Below, one piece after another: positions 28,501 to 36,512 of a stretch of 64,000 nt of DNA. Position 1 is the first letter of the stretch; the number at the start of each line of letters is the position of its first letter. The notes beneath the pieces were generated by a model, which saw nothing but the letters and a program-made list of their open reading frames with translations, was not told the origin of the DNA and searched no databases. Where the stretch lies: positions 33,465-97,464 of the forward strand of contig JAGYOH010000013.1 in assembly GCA_018399635.1 (NCBI GenBank), written 5' to 3'. The translations under genes were made by a program, and so were the position numbers. The stretch is from Clostridia bacterium (GTDB lineage Bacteria; Bacillota; Clostridia; Peptostreptococcales; Acidaminobacteraceae).

Positions 28501-30990
28501 TTCCCGGTGAGGGGTGTAGAGGCGGCCCATGAGGACGGTGTCGAAGACCTCCAGAATCAGGGGGGTGAAGATGAAAATCAGCACCAGAATGATCCAGGGA
28601 TGGGGGGGCCCCGGCAGGAAGAGGTAGGTGGCGACCAGGATCATGAAGAGGGTGACGGATTCCAGACTCCTTCTGAGGTTGTCGAGGATCTTGAACTTGC
28701 TCAGGGTGGAGAGGGGGTTGAGGCGCCACTTGTCCTCGGCGTCCTTGACGAGGGGGAAAAGCCAGCCGATGAGCTGCCAGTCTCCCCGGATCCAGCGGTG
28801 GAGCCTCAGCAGATAGGGGATGTACTGGGTGGGGTGGGTGTCGATGAAGCTGATATCCGAAGCATAGGCGGCCCCGATGTGGCTCCCCTCGAGGAGGTCG
28901 TGGCTCAGGATGCAGTTGAGGGGGATCTTGTGATTGAGGACCTTGGAGAAAAGGTCGACGTCATAGATGCCCTTGCCGAAGAAGATGCCCTCGCCGAAGA
29001 TGTCCTGGTAGAGGTTGGAGATTCCCTCCACGTAGAGGTTGGTACCGCTGGTCCGGGCGTAGATCTTGGTGAAGCGGGAGTGGTTGGCGTATTCGAGACC
29101 GATGCTGATATGGGGCTGGATGATGCCGTAGCCCGAGACCACCCGCTGTTTTTTTTCGTCGAAGACCGCCCGGTTCAGGGGGTGGTGGATGGTGCCCACG
29201 AGTTTTTTGGCGCTGTCGATGGGCAGCTCCGTGTCTTCGTCGAGGGTGATGACGTAGCGGATTCGTCCCTGGAGGTCATTGAGACCCTGGGACAGAAAAA
29301 GATGGGAGGTGGGGGAGTGGTCCAGGATGAAGTTGTTGAATTCCGTCAGGGACCCGCGCTTTCTTTCCCAGCAGAGCCATTTCCCCTCCTGGGGATTGTA
29401 GAGGCGTTTGCGCTGAAGATAAAAAAAGACGGGGTCGTACCGGCTGTTCAGGGCCTTGACGGCGGCATTGGCGGTCTTGATCAGTTCATTGTCCTCGGGA
29501 ACGAATTCCGTCGCGGCATCGGGGAATTCCCCGAGCAGGGCGAAATAGAGGTTGGGCCCCCGGTTGGCCAGGTAGTATTTTTCAAGTTTCTGCGTCATCT
29601 CCAGGACGTGGTCCGGAGACCGCAGCAGGGTGGGAATCACCACGAAGGTCCTGGCCTCCTCGGGGATCCCCTCCTCGAGCTCGAGTTTGGGCAGAAAATC
29701 CATGGGGAATATCTTCTGCAGCAGATGGTTGAGCAGGTGGATGACCAGGCCGCTCACCGGCACCAGGAAAAGAAAGGTCATGACCAGGGAAAAGGGAATC
29801 GACGAGGCGTAGCGGTAGTTGAGGCCGAAGAGACCGAGACCCATGAGGAGGGTGATGAAGCTCACGATGAAAATGTAGACGGTATCGTTGAATTTGAGCC
29901 TGTCAAGGAAGCCCTGTCTGATCTTCAGGGTCTCGAGGAGGGCGGGCCGTCCCTCGCCGATGAGGTAGTAACCCACGTGGGAGCCCTTGCCGGTGGCCCG
30001 GCCGGCCAGATTCAGGGCTTCCTTGGCCACGTCGAGTTCCCTTTTCTTGTATTTTTTGGCCAGTTCTTCGAGTTTTCTGCGGGTGTAATTCCTCGAGGGG
30101 AAGTCCATGCTGGCGTAGGTGGCCGCGGGATCCTTCTGCAGGGTGGCTTCGACGAGGTTGACGGATTCAAAGATATGGTGCCAGTTGAAACGGTTGATCC
30201 GGCTCAGGGACATGAAGAGATTCCCGATATAGATGTCCTGGGTGGACTGGGTGATATGGCTGAGGGTGATGGTCTTCGAGAGGGTGGTATCATATTCTTT
30301 GAGTTTTTCCTGGATGAATTCAGTGATGCAGTCGGGATGGTCGGGGAGGTCCTTGGCCCGCCTGAAGAGGGTTTCAATGTAGATGGGGGACAGGGTGGGG
30401 GAAAGGTCGAACCGGGCCTTGACGGTTTCCAGGGCCTCCTCAGGGTGGGTAAGGTCCAGGTCACCGGCCTGCTGTCGCTGGACTTGGTGGTTGTAGATGG
30501 CCTCGGTGGCGGACCGGATTTTTTCAATCAGGGCGAAGATCAGCAGGGTGTTGAAGTTCCACACCTCACTGATGCTGAGAATACTGACCTTCTGGTAGGA
30601 TTTGAGGAATTCGATGATGGTTGCTTCATCGAAGTTGCCGCTGGTGATGCGGATCAGCTCCAGGGCCATGGGATAGACTCTGGGGAAGCCGGCGTAGGGG
30701 CCTGAATTGAGGACTCCGAGGGAAATCTTCTCCCTCTTGTTCAGGGTCTGGGTCAGTCGCTGGAGGTTCTCCTCCACCTTGTAGAAATTGTCCAGAATCC
30801 ATTCGACTCCGGGCAGGAGTTCCTGTTCCCTGGTGGCTACCAGGGAAAGGGCGGCGGCGGTTTCCTTGATTTTTTCGAAGTCTTCTCTCAGCCGGGCCAG
30901 TTGATGCCTGACGGGGAATTCCTCGAAGGCATACCGGCTTTCCATGGCGAATTTTTCGATTTCGAGATGGGTCTTTTCACTGAGCAACAT
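22510..30990 (-). CDS. ndvB: Cyclic beta-1,2-glucan synthase (NdvB-type GT84-GH94)
   Basis: This ~2826-aa membrane enzyme makes cyclic beta-1,2-glucan or a related oligomer. The order is: an N-terminal helical region (1-330), a first membrane pair (about 370-430), a glycosyltransferase domain with ITLDEDTELP near 585 and the HRWIRGDWQ motif near 735, a membrane block (780-970), a glycoamylase-like domain (about 1300-1560), then phosphorylase-type modules with the GH94 active-site motif GGDWNDGMNLVG near 2500. The length equals rhizobial and Brucella synthases. ATG at 30990 (MLLSEKTH) is chosen because GGAG precedes it with ~9-base spacing; two earlier ATGs do not fit. It stands alone, with terminators on both sides; no export gene (NdvA) is adjacent. 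Confidence 0.93.
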   Translation of the reverse strand: MLLSEKTHLEIEKFAMESRYAFEEFPVRHQLARLREDFEKIKETAAALSLVATREQELLPGVEWILDNFYKVEENLQRLTQTLNKREKISLGVLNSGPYAGFPRVYPMALELIRITSGNFDEATIIEFLKSYQKVSILSISEVWNFNTLLIFALIEKIRSATEAIYNHQVQRQQAGDLDLTHPEEALETVKARFDLSPTLSPIYIETLFRRAKDLPDHPDCITEFIQEKLKEYDTTLSKTITLSHITQSTQDIYIGNLFMSLSRINRFNWHHIFESVNLVEATLQKDPAATYASMDFPSRNYTRRKLEELAKKYKKRELDVAKEALNLAGRATGKGSHVGYYLIGEGRPALLETLKIRQGFLDRLKFNDTVYIFIVSFITLLMGLGLFGLNYRYASSIPFSLVMTFLFLVPVSGLVIHLLNHLLQKIFPMDFLPKLELEEGIPEEARTFVVIPTLLRSPDHVLEMTQKLEKYYLANRGPNLYFALLGEFPDAATEFVPEDNELIKTANAAVKALNSRYDPVFFYLQRKRLYNPQEGKWLCWERKRGSLTEFNNFILDHSPTSHLFLSQGLNDLQGRIRYVITLDEDTELPIDSAKKLVGTIHHPLNRAVFDEKKQRVVSGYGIIQPHISIGLEYANHSRFTKIYARTSGTNLYVEGISNLYQDIFGEGIFFGKGIYDVDLFSKVLNHKIPLNCILSHDLLEGSHIGAAYASDISFIDTHPTQYIPYLLRLHRWIRGDWQLIGWLFPLVKDAEDKWRLNPLSTLSKFKILDNLRRSLESVTLFMILVATYLFLPGPPHPWIILVLIFIFTPLILEVFDTVLMGRLYTPHREYRKSRRIKFNLKGSFQYTFLQFIFLPFEAVLTLSAILKALYRLLISHKRLLEWTSAALVDKRAKRDLWSQFLEMKALYPLLLVFLTGILYLRPDELLAVTPLLLLWGLAPLVAYFIGREPPKVLPLTREEITTLRQDGRMIWSYFEEYLTARNHFLPPDNLQIYPPREEARRTSPTNIGLGLLSVISARDMGMISISRMFGLLNHMLLTIDRLEKWHGHLYNWYRTDDLKTLRPRYVSTVDSGNLVSYLMVLKAALEEYRSLPVIDDDIVDGLRETCALEGCSHPELEAFFDDFATIRGKTVKEWSDFLAAFKDRCAGSPAPCSKTLQMVLELQREHHRYYDLYLYPEREEGLMADPHYLKIKGEIQEIPMALSLMDLKAAYVKILMDLKKERHDPLSDTAHLNHLEDKIKTMIGNLEDLNRSITRMANITDRLILATDFSPLYDRNKRLFSIGYDEENHVLTDSYYDLLASEARTASFVAILHKQVPLEHWYALSRTLTLSKGYRAMASWSGTMFEYFMPNLIMRNYDESLFDETYHSVIMAQERYGLEKGRPWGVSESAYYAFDLDLNYQYKAFGVPSLGFKRGLVNDYVVSPYATYLALGMHHRKALDNLTALRKVADLQGPYGLFEAVDYTPGRLEPGQSHKVIKSYMAHHMGMSLLAINNGINSGIMQERFHGLTLVKTGDFLLQEKLPYRIPTVKPIAEEPREIFKTPVTPVNFLRVAREMPGPLPQGTILSNKHYHLLLTQTGTGYDMIGDRLITRFRKETASPYKGTLIYFKDIEASRSWSIHYDQAMAAPQSYEARFSLNKGEIIRRDYGILSHLEVFVSPKDPVAIRRVTLVNQNTHPVTLEVTSYSELSMKTYEQDVTHPAFNNLFVTTDYLAGPEALTASLRPRDASEAPLYLFETLLCTGNLQGETQYETDRTAFVGRGRNLSNPIALEKVLGYSRGVVLEPIFSLRKRLRLEAGEKTVVTFSLGATQVKEDLTELISSYKNPHMVKDQLEISTIQSQVELSYLDLSPAEIGLFFDMFPHLVYPSPLRHHYRHLIEESTLPQSELFKFGISGDKPLILITIDDLEDARSLWTLTKAKEFFKLKGLDVDLVILSLCPQSYLSDFEDLVKEMIYKKFGFVTDPASLGIFTLKGSQVEEGDRHLLHATADLIFKAKAPLKDQLQMKTERKTPPPRTKSDDREARHPLQKVENLTYFNGYGGFTEKDHAYMIRLEVGGTTPLPWVNILANEHLGAIVSENGGGCTYAYNANEFKLTPWVNDPLFNTPHEVLYLKDREYGDLWSLTPDPLGREVPFEVTHGRGYTLFDSRNRGIRQTLTVFVPKTDAVKVSLVTLTNDTARTRTLSLYYRVDPVLGIHAQKTKKHLVSYYDQAAGLYFKNPYHLEHGDKLLFMGASIPPVAFTGHARHLREEALLGYDKLIQQTGGGLDPAGGIQMDLTLAPGESRQTVVFMGAADSLQKARHLSQAYRDPDYARNALEAVKDSWRTLLGRLRIKTPDRKFDILFNDWLPYQTINSRLKARTGFYQTSGALGFRDQLQDAVNLIILDASLARKQILLHARRQFPEGDVLHWWHEGRPLRGIRTRFRDDFLWLPYALLRYLEATEDTALLDHRMPFVTGEVLAPGETERYFNPGVSKETATLYDHCLRAVDRGLECGVHGLPLMGGGDWNDGMNLVGIEGRGESVWLGWFLTVILKGFIPICEARGDSQKAAIYSEHLVNLSQNLNTQAWDGSWYKRAFFDDGSPLGSIVNPECMIDSIAQTWSVISGQGDPDKAKKAMESVENHLILKDQGLILLFTPPFDRWEKNPGYIMSYAGGIRENGGQYTHAAAWVIEAFTRLGEGTKAFDLYMMLSPIVHSRSVYTANHYKVEPYVIAADIYNAKDQVGRGGWTWYTGAAGWLYRVGIESILGIRQRKDQLEIDPCIPKAWDGYEISYRNGEALYEIKVTNPHHISRGRVRITLDEKALPGNRLPLSDHPHLYKVRVTLSPD

Positions 30991-31025
30991 GACAAACATC
31001 TCCATTCTAACACTTATAGATACCC

Positions 31026-31069
31026 TAAAAACCGGCTTTTATCGGTGGCTGAACAGATAAAGGCCGGTT
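31026..31069 (-). terminator. Terminator-like hairpin upstream of the glucan synthase
   Basis: AACCGGCTTTTATC pairs with GATAAAGGCCGGTT with one mismatch, and on the minus strand a T-run follows. It lies between the DUF134 terminator and the ndvB start, so it could be a second insulator or an attenuator. Confidence 0.55.
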
Positions 31070-31086
31070 TATTGATTTTAAGGAAG

Positions 31087-31119
31087 AAAAAAGAAGACTT
31101 TGATGTTCAAAGTCTTCTT
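31087..31119 (-). terminator. Rho-independent terminator of the DUF5320-DUF134 operon
   Basis: On the minus strand AAGAAGACTTTGA pairs with TCAAAGTCTTCTT followed by TTTTCTT; the stem overlaps the DUF134 stop codon. Confidence 0.87.
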
Positions 31120-31450
31120 ACCAGTTGCCTCGTCTCCGGTTGGGACCTGGGCCCTTGCCGTGGGGCTCTTCGTTTTCAATGATGATCCGCTTGCCGTTGA
31201 TCAGGCTGTCGGTCAGCTTGTGCCGGGCCTCCTTGTAGATGCGCTGGAAGGTGGTGCGGCCGATATTCATCATATCGGCACACCGCTGTTGATCGTGATT
31301 CTCAAGATCCATGAGACGCAGGCTTTCGGCTTCCTCGATTTTCATCACGATCACTTCTTCATGACACTCATTTCCCCGGGGTCCGAATTCATTGAACCGG
31401 GGGGAAAAGCCGATGTGCCTTCGTTTGCGTGGTCTTGGAATGGCAATCAC
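31118..31450 (-). CDS. DUF134 family putative DNA-binding protein
   Basis: This 110-aa protein starts RPRKRRHIGFSPRFNEFGPRG, then has a sigma-70 region-4-like helix-turn-helix (EAESLRLMDLENHDQQRCADMMNIGRTTFQRIYKEAR). DUF134 proteins are small HTH proteins commonly paired with iron-molybdenum-cofactor-like or DUF5320 proteins. GAGGGAAGTGATTGCC surrounds the start region. The gene is preceded closely (6 bp) by DUF5320 and is probably autoregulatory through the palindromes upstream, which is an inference. Confidence 0.85.
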   Translation of the reverse strand: MIAIPRPRKRRHIGFSPRFNEFGPRGNECHEEVIVMKIEEAESLRLMDLENHDQQRCADMMNIGRTTFQRIYKEARHKLTDSLINGKRIIIENEEPHGKGPGPNRRRGNW

Positions 31451-31456
31451 TTCCCT

Positions 31457-31702
31457 CTATTTGTTTTTGACAAGTTCCTCTAGTTCGGCGATACGGCTTT
31501 TCATTGATTGTACTTCATCCTGGGTGGTTTCGTCAACGGCGTAACCCCGGTATCCGAAGCCGAACCCGCGACTGAAGCCGAAACCTCTACCGCGGCCGAA
31601 ACGAGGGGCGCTGCGACGGGCGATGCCATCACCGCACTGGCCGAGACCTCTACCGGTCATGGGGCCTTCCCCGAGGGGTCCTCTTCTATCTCCTGCTGGC
31701 AT
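31457..31702 (-). CDS. DUF5320 family Gly/Arg-rich small protein
   Basis: This 81-aa protein starts MPAGDRRGPLGEGPMTGRGL, followed by a Gly/Arg/Phe-rich stretch (residues 30-52) and a C-terminal coiled coil (DEVQSMKSRIAELEELVKNK). This is the common DUF5320 architecture; its function is unknown. ATG at 31702 is used because the AAGGAGGT site has 9-base spacing to it, while the ATG at 31708 is too close. It is the first gene of a two-gene operon with DUF134. Confidence 0.85.
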   Translation of the reverse strand: MPAGDRRGPLGEGPMTGRGLGQCGDGIARRSAPRFGRGRGFGFSRGFGFGYRGYAVDETTQDEVQSMKSRIAELEELVKNK

Positions 31703-31731
31703 ATTCATACACCTCCTTTGAATTGTTAAAC

Positions 31732-31743
31732 GGGCATATGCCC
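31732..31743. promoter_or_regulatory. Palindromic operator GGGCATATGCCC (downstream copy)
   Basis: This is a perfect 12-bp palindrome between the -10 box and the DUF5320 ribosome site, near the expected transcription start. Its near-identical partner lies 38 bp away, centre to centre, over the -35 box. Confidence 0.7.
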
Positions 31744-31754
31744 TTTACACTTAC

Positions 31755-31782
31755 AGTATACTCTGTTTTGGGCATATGTCAA
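31755..31782 (-). promoter_or_regulatory. Strong sigma-A-type promoter of DUF5320-DUF134 with overlapping operator
   Basis: On the minus strand TTGACA is followed after 16 bases by TATACT. A second operator-like site GGGCATATGTCA (31770-31781, 10 of 12 matching the perfect palindrome) overlaps the -35 box, a layout typical of repression. Confidence 0.75.
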
Positions 31783-31928
31783 TAATCAATTTGTTTTTTT
31801 CAACTGCAAAGCAATATCAAAACCGGCAGTGACAGAAAAGGCCCGGACTTTTAACCCTGCCTTATTCAAAGGAGACCGGATATGTGGTATAGTGACAGTA
31901 TCTTGAATCTCAAAAAAAGGAGTTCACC

Positions 31929-32651
31929 ATGCTCTATTTTTCATCGCCCTGGGGGCGACCATTCTAGGCGGCACCATCGGAATCGGGGAGGAATGATCAC
32001 CCGGCCCATCCTGACCTTCGTGGGGACGGCAAGGAGCTCGCTTCCTTCACCTCCGCCTTTCGACCGTCATGGTCATATGGCGGTTTCCAATCTCACCATG
32101 CACCGTCTCAAGGGCGGCCGGATCGAAATCAAGAGCCCTCGACCCTGGCCCCGGGGAGTATCGGGGGTTTTTTCGGGGCCAGTCTCCTCACCCTGGCCTC
32201 TGAGAATTTTGTCAAGTTACATCGTGATCATGACCCTGGTCTTTCTGTTGGTCTATTTCAAGGTCTACCTCCCGGACATCCTCATCACCCCCGGCCCCTG
32301 TCCGTCTTCGTCATCGGGGTCATCACCGGGGGATGTCGGGTTTCTCTTGGCATCGGAGGCGTCCTCCAGATGGCGGCCCTGATCCTGCTCCTGGGCTACG
32401 AGTCCAAGGCGGCGGTGATTCAGAGTGTCTTCATCACCCTGGTCACGGCCCGCGCCCTGACCCGCTATGGCATGGCCGGCTATGTCGACTTTCCATTGCC
32501 GTCACCACGGTTCCGGCGGCGGCGGCGGGGGAATCTCGGGCGGCGTCCTCAACAAAAAACTCACCGACCGGCAGATCACCCTGGTCTTCAGTGTCACCTC
32601 ATCATGGCCATCGTGATTCTGCAGTCGGCGAGAATCGTAAACCATCATTAG
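31929..32651 (+). pseudogene. TauE/SafE (DUF81) sulfite-exporter-type permease, frameshifted
   Basis: Joining frames gives a protein of ~240 aa beginning MLYF-IALGATILGGTIGIGGGM-I-RPILTF and ending LTDRQITLVFS...LIMAIVILQSARIVNHH, with a Gly-rich central loop, the pattern of TauE/SafE anion permeases. At least five indels break it; several are one-base losses in homopolymers (for example the T-run after ATGCTCTA). The start is ATG at 31929 with AAAGGAG upstream. A possible promoter, TTCAAA-17-TATAGT, lies at 31874-31902. The gene is GC-rich like the flanking core, so it is a native gene that died. Confidence 0.75.
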
Positions 32652-32857
32652 GGAGGATCGAATCAGTTGAAAAAACACTGCTCTGGCAGGCCTCACCGCC
32701 CTGATTTTCTTTTCAGCCTCATCTTCCTCTCCCCCTCATCGGGACCCTGGGATATCTCCGGGAGGTCTCCTACCATCAATTGACCCACGCCCTGTTGGTG
32801 GCCTTGATTTTCCTGGTGCTCATCAGCACCCTCCTTGTTCTGGAGGAGATCAAGGAA
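32650..32857 (+). repeat. Left copy of a ~208-bp duplication
   Basis: From GGAGGATCGAATCAG to GGAGGAGATCAAGGA this stretch is nearly identical to 38899-39108. The two copies bracket the AT-rich IS/AbiE block and match neither a target-site duplication length nor an IS end. Confidence 0.85.
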
Positions 32858-32883
32858 ATATCTCAGAAGGACAAAAGGTAGTA
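32667..32883 (+). pseudogene. Small two-helix membrane protein, left broken copy
   Basis: Corrected for indels it reads roughly LAGLTALIFFSLIFLSPLIG, then TLGY, SYHQLTHALLVALIFLVLISTL and LVLEEIKE, i.e. ~75-80 aa with two membrane helices. One base is missing in the T-run after CTGATTTTC and one in the C-run before CTCATCGGG, and there is a small deletion after GGATA. It lies just after the TauE/SafE stop, as an operon partner would. The family is not recognised. Confidence 0.65.
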
Positions 32884-33089
32884 GAAAAATTGAAATTCTT
32901 CATGGCATTGTCAATTACAATTATCTGATATTTTTTCTATCACTCTTAGGGCGAGAGTAATAATCTATCCTCTATAGGTGGGTGGTGAATCGCCTTTCTG
33001 TTATAAACGCAACTTATATTAGATACTATTAATTAATGGCAGTATTGTGCTATAATTACCATATACAACCAGTTAAAGGAGGAACCCTT

Positions 33090-34347
33090 ATGAGTCGGGG
33101 GAAAACAACCAATGTCCTATTTGGTATTCAAAAGCAACAACTTAAAAAAATTATCCCAAAACGAAAGTACATGGCTATAAGGGGAATTATGCTCCCTGTC
33201 CAAAAACATGTATAATGTGGCCCTATACAATGTTAGGCAATATTTTTCGTTGAGCAAAATACCTATCATACGAAAGCACTACCAGCTTTGCAAAGAAAAC
33301 GAAAACTACCATATAATGAATAGCAACTCAGCTCAACAGATCATGAAAGTGGTTGATCGTACTTCAAATCGTTCTTTGCACTACTCAACTAGCAAAGAAG
33401 GGTTGCTATCAGTTTTCTAATATCAAGTTGCCACGGTATCTGCCAAAGGACGGCTTCTTCAATCTGATATTCGCTGAGTTTAGCTTGAAAGACGGATATT
33501 TTACCGTGCCCATGAGTACCTCTTTTCGCCAAGAGTAGCGGGAAAATCAAAATCAAGTACCCTAGCAATCTTGAGGGCAAACGCATCAAGGAAGTTCGAT
33601 TCTGCCCAAAGCAAACGCAAGGTTCTTTGAGATACAATACATTTATGAAATTGAAACCTCAAAGGAAAGTCCCAACAAAAACCAACGTACTTGCAATAGA
33701 CTTAGGTGTAGATAATTTGGCTACCTGTGTGACTAATCAAGGGAAGGCTTTCATAGTAGATGGCAAACGACTCAAGGGAATCACGCCTAGCGAACAAGAA
33801 AAAATGCCCTACTTCAAAGTATCAAAAGACAAACAAGGCATCAAAGGAACCACCAAAGCACAACAAGAACTATGGAGTAAACGTAACGATAGAGTGAATG
33901 ATTATCTAAGCAAATCGGCAAAATTGATCATCAACTATTGCAGAGATCACAATATCGGAACGCTGGTAGTTGGCTACAACCCTACAATCCAGAAAACTCC
34001 AATATGGGAAAGTAGAACAACCAAAACTTCGTCAATATTCCCATAGGGCAATTCAGAACTAAACTGGAGCTACTTATGCAATAGATACAAATATCACTTT
34101 TGTAGAACAAGAGGAAAGTTACACTTCAAAAGCCGATTTCTTAGCTTCTGATCCAATCCTCACCTACAAGGCTTTTGACAATATGGCATATGAGCTTTAA
34201 CGGATCTCGGATTAAACGGGGCCTTTACCAATCCAGCACAGGGGTAGCACTTAATGCTGACATTAATGGTGCCTGAATATCCTCAAAAGAGCTACATGCA
34301 GATAGACCTGAAGCAAAAGAGTATTTGAGTCCTGCACGAATAGTATA
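33090..34347 (+). pseudogene. tnpB: TnpB (IS605 OrfB) RNA-guided nuclease, broken
   Basis: Fragments in several frames give the whole protein: SRGKTTNVLFGIQKQQLKKI, NMYNVALYNVRQYF, QQIMKVVDR, VLAIDLGVDNLATCVTN (RuvC-I Asp) from 33681, VEQEESYTSKADFLASDP (RuvC-II Glu) near 34105, and SRIKRGLYQSSTGVALNADI (RuvC-III Asp) near 34212. This belongs to the TnpB branch without a CxxC zinc ribbon. Multiple frameshifts and stops exclude a functional product. ATG at 33090 follows AAAGGAGGAACCC; TATAAT lies at 33051-33056. Confidence 0.82.
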
Positions 34348-34349
34348 AA

Positions 34350-34499
34350 GGTAGCTTAAGTTACCAATAGTATCCGGCTACTTTGGCTTAGCCGTAAGGA
34401 ATAAGGCTTCCACGCAACATATTGTGGTTGAAAAGTAATTAGCAGACTTCCTAGAATCCCCGCTTCAAGCCTACAAGGCTAAGCGGTGGGAGTGTTCAA
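34350..34499 (+). ncRNA. Candidate omega RNA / right end of element A
   Basis: The region between the tnpB stop and the right end is structured (GCTTAAGTTACC, CGGCTACTTTGGCTTAGCCG, and the terminal CCCGCTT/AAGCGGTGGG hairpin) and ends at TTCAA, where the guide would start for TnpB omega RNA. The function is inferred from the family; expression is not shown. Confidence 0.5.
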
Positions 34500-34504
34500 T
34501 AGAA

Positions 34505-34879
34505 CGCTCAGTTGTCGTTTTAAAGATACAATTGTTAAACCGCTACCGGATAAAGAAAGATCAAAAGTGGTAATATTCCTCTAAAATACCAATGATTTTT
34601 TTATATCCTCAATGGCTCTATTTGCATTTTTAATGGCAAGCAGAATTTTTCCCAATCAGTTTCTTTGATTGGGATGTCGGCAGAACTACTTTTCAAATCG
34701 GGTGTTTTTTCTCCAACAGTTTGATGGTTTTGCCATGTGCTAGATTGTTTCTGAATTTAATCAGAGACTTTATTGTTTGATAGGGTCTTTTCCTTTCTCA
34801 AAATCGCACTTAAAATGATGCTCAATTATTGAAATTTTTTTTCAATGCTGTCGTGATTTTTATTTGGAGCTAGAATTGC
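34505..34879. other. AT-rich stretch without an intact gene
   Basis: This lies between element A and the IS3 remnant. Short stop-ridden fragments only; on the minus strand a piece reading SSSADIPIKETDWEKF is the longest protein-like stretch, from an unrecognised gene. No promoter or RNA feature could be supported. Confidence 0.4.
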
Positions 34880-35160
34880 AATAACAAATTGAACTAGTGC
34901 TCCTGTAACATAGTATTTCGTTCATTAAGCAAAAAAGGTTGCCCTTACGACAATGCAGTCGCTGAATCAACGTATAAAACCTTCAAAGTAGAATTTGTCT
35001 ACCAGAACTCATTTAAGTCTCTAGAACACCTGAAACTAGAATTGTTTGATTATATACATTGGTTTAACCCTATCAGATTACATTCATCGCTTGGATATGT
35101 GGCTCCAATAACTTACAAATATTTACACCTTAATAAAGTTGTCTAATTTAGTGTTGACAA
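34880..35160 (+). mobile_element. IS3-family transposase C-terminal remnant with right terminal repeat
   Basis: From 34928 to the stop at 35144-35146 the frame reads SKKGCPYDNAVAESTYKTFK, then VEFVYQNSF, HLKLELFDYIHWFNPIRLHS and SLGYVAPITY, the diagnostic end of IS150/IS3-group OrfB, including the DDE glutamate in NAVAES. The terminal repeat TTTAGTGTTGACA follows at 35148-35160. The rest of the element is missing. Confidence 0.8.
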
Positions 35161-35289
35161 ACACCGTTCCATATAGCGTGATATTTTGTGTCAACACACA
35201 CTACAAATTATCGATAATCAAATATGCTAAATTGTTCGACAGAGTCGTAAGTTTGAACCTCCCATGACTGAAGTCACGGGATTCTTAGA

Positions 35290-36508
35290 ACAGAGCTTAC
35301 TTGATATCAGAATGTTTTTGATAACAGCGGCTTCTCCATTTATTAAGTTATCCTCATGTCCCGACGGTTCTATTTGGAGATTTAAGCCGATCGTAACTTT
35401 AAACCCTCGTTTCGTATGTTGATACTGGCGTTGATGTCTTCGGTCAAGGGCACAGCCGCAATTTGGACAAACCCATTCACGAATACCCAGAGATTTCTTG
35501 CCATCTCTGTAGCCACATTCAGAGCAAATTTGACTAGAAGGGTACCAACGACTGATTTTTACAACATCCTTACCATACCACTCGGCCTTGTATTCCAGCA
35601 TTGATGTGAAGCTACTCCAAGAAACATCTGCAATGGCTTTCGAGAGTTTCCTGTTCTTCATCATGCCTTCGTGGTTAAGGTCCTCAATACTGATGATGTC
35701 GTGGTTTTTGACAACTTGTGCAGAGCTTGTGGAGATAGTCTTTCCTTTGGTTGGCGATTTTTTCGTGGAGCTTAGCCACTTTCAACTTTTGCTTTTGGTA
35801 ATTCTTAGCCTCTGAAAGGTTATCAACCGCCTTTCTCTTTGGCTAAAAGTGCTCTCTCTTTGAAAGCTTACGTTGTTCGCGAGCTTGTTTGAGCCATCTC
35901 CTAGAAAAATGAAGGTTATCAATCTTCACCTGTTGAAAGGATTGCAAAATCAGTAAGACCCAGATCGATGCCAACCGATTGATTGGTTTTTTCAAACGGT
36001 GTGATCTCGACCTCACAGACAACAGAAATATAGTACTTGCCAGTTGGGCTTCTACTGATGGTTGCTTTAATTATTTTGCCATCAACCTCACGACTTTTGG
36101 TAAATTTAACAAGACCCAGTTTTGGAAGCTTGATATGACTGCCCAAACGGCAATATTGTCGTTCGTTAGCTTTGTTGTATAGGACTGTCGACTATATTTT
36201 TTACTCTTGAAATTTGGTACCCCCGAGCTTTTGTAAAAGAACCGGTCAAAGGAATCCCCTAAAAAACTTAACAAACGATTGCAAAGCAATGTTATCCACT
36301 TCTCTGAGCCAAGGGTATTCATTCTGAGCTCTGGGAGGAGGGCTGAACACTTAGAGTAATCCGAGACCATTTAAGGTATCCTGATATGTGTGATTCCACA
36401 GATTTAGAAAATAGTTGTACACAAAGCACTGCTCCCAACTGTCTTAAGAATCAGGGTTTCCTGTTCTTTGTTGGGCTTGGAGTCTGAATTTGTAGCTTTA
36501 TAGGTCAT
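35290..36508 (-). pseudogene. tnpB: TnpB of element B, frameshifted
   Basis: Pieces in order on the minus strand: MTYKATNSDSKPNKEQETLI (start 36508), GVPNFKSKKYSRQSYTT, VGIDLGLTDFAILS (RuvC-I Asp), ISIEDLNHEGMMKNRKLSKA (RuvC-II Glu), the zinc ribbon CSECG...CPNCG, and after a frameshift the third Asp in DR-DINASINI. All catalytic elements can be read but only across several frames. The zinc-ribbon type differs from element A, so the two elements are from different lineages. Confidence 0.82.
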
Positions 36509-36512
36509 CTAT

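Larger units (their letters stand above)
32945..34499 (+). mobile_element. Decayed IS200/IS605-family element (tnpB only), element A
   Basis: The left end is a hairpin region around CTCTATAGGTGGGTGGTG near 32972, and the right end is a hairpin CCCGCTT...AAGCGGTGGG followed by TTCAA at 34495-34499, the usual cleavage-site arrangement. It contains a tnpB pseudogene and no tnpA. It is AT-rich, in contrast with the flanking GC-rich core. Confidence 0.7.

Noticed and set aside
28360..30705. A 781-codon plus-strand frame
   Set aside because: Same reason: a shadow of the glucan synthase with a low-complexity composition.
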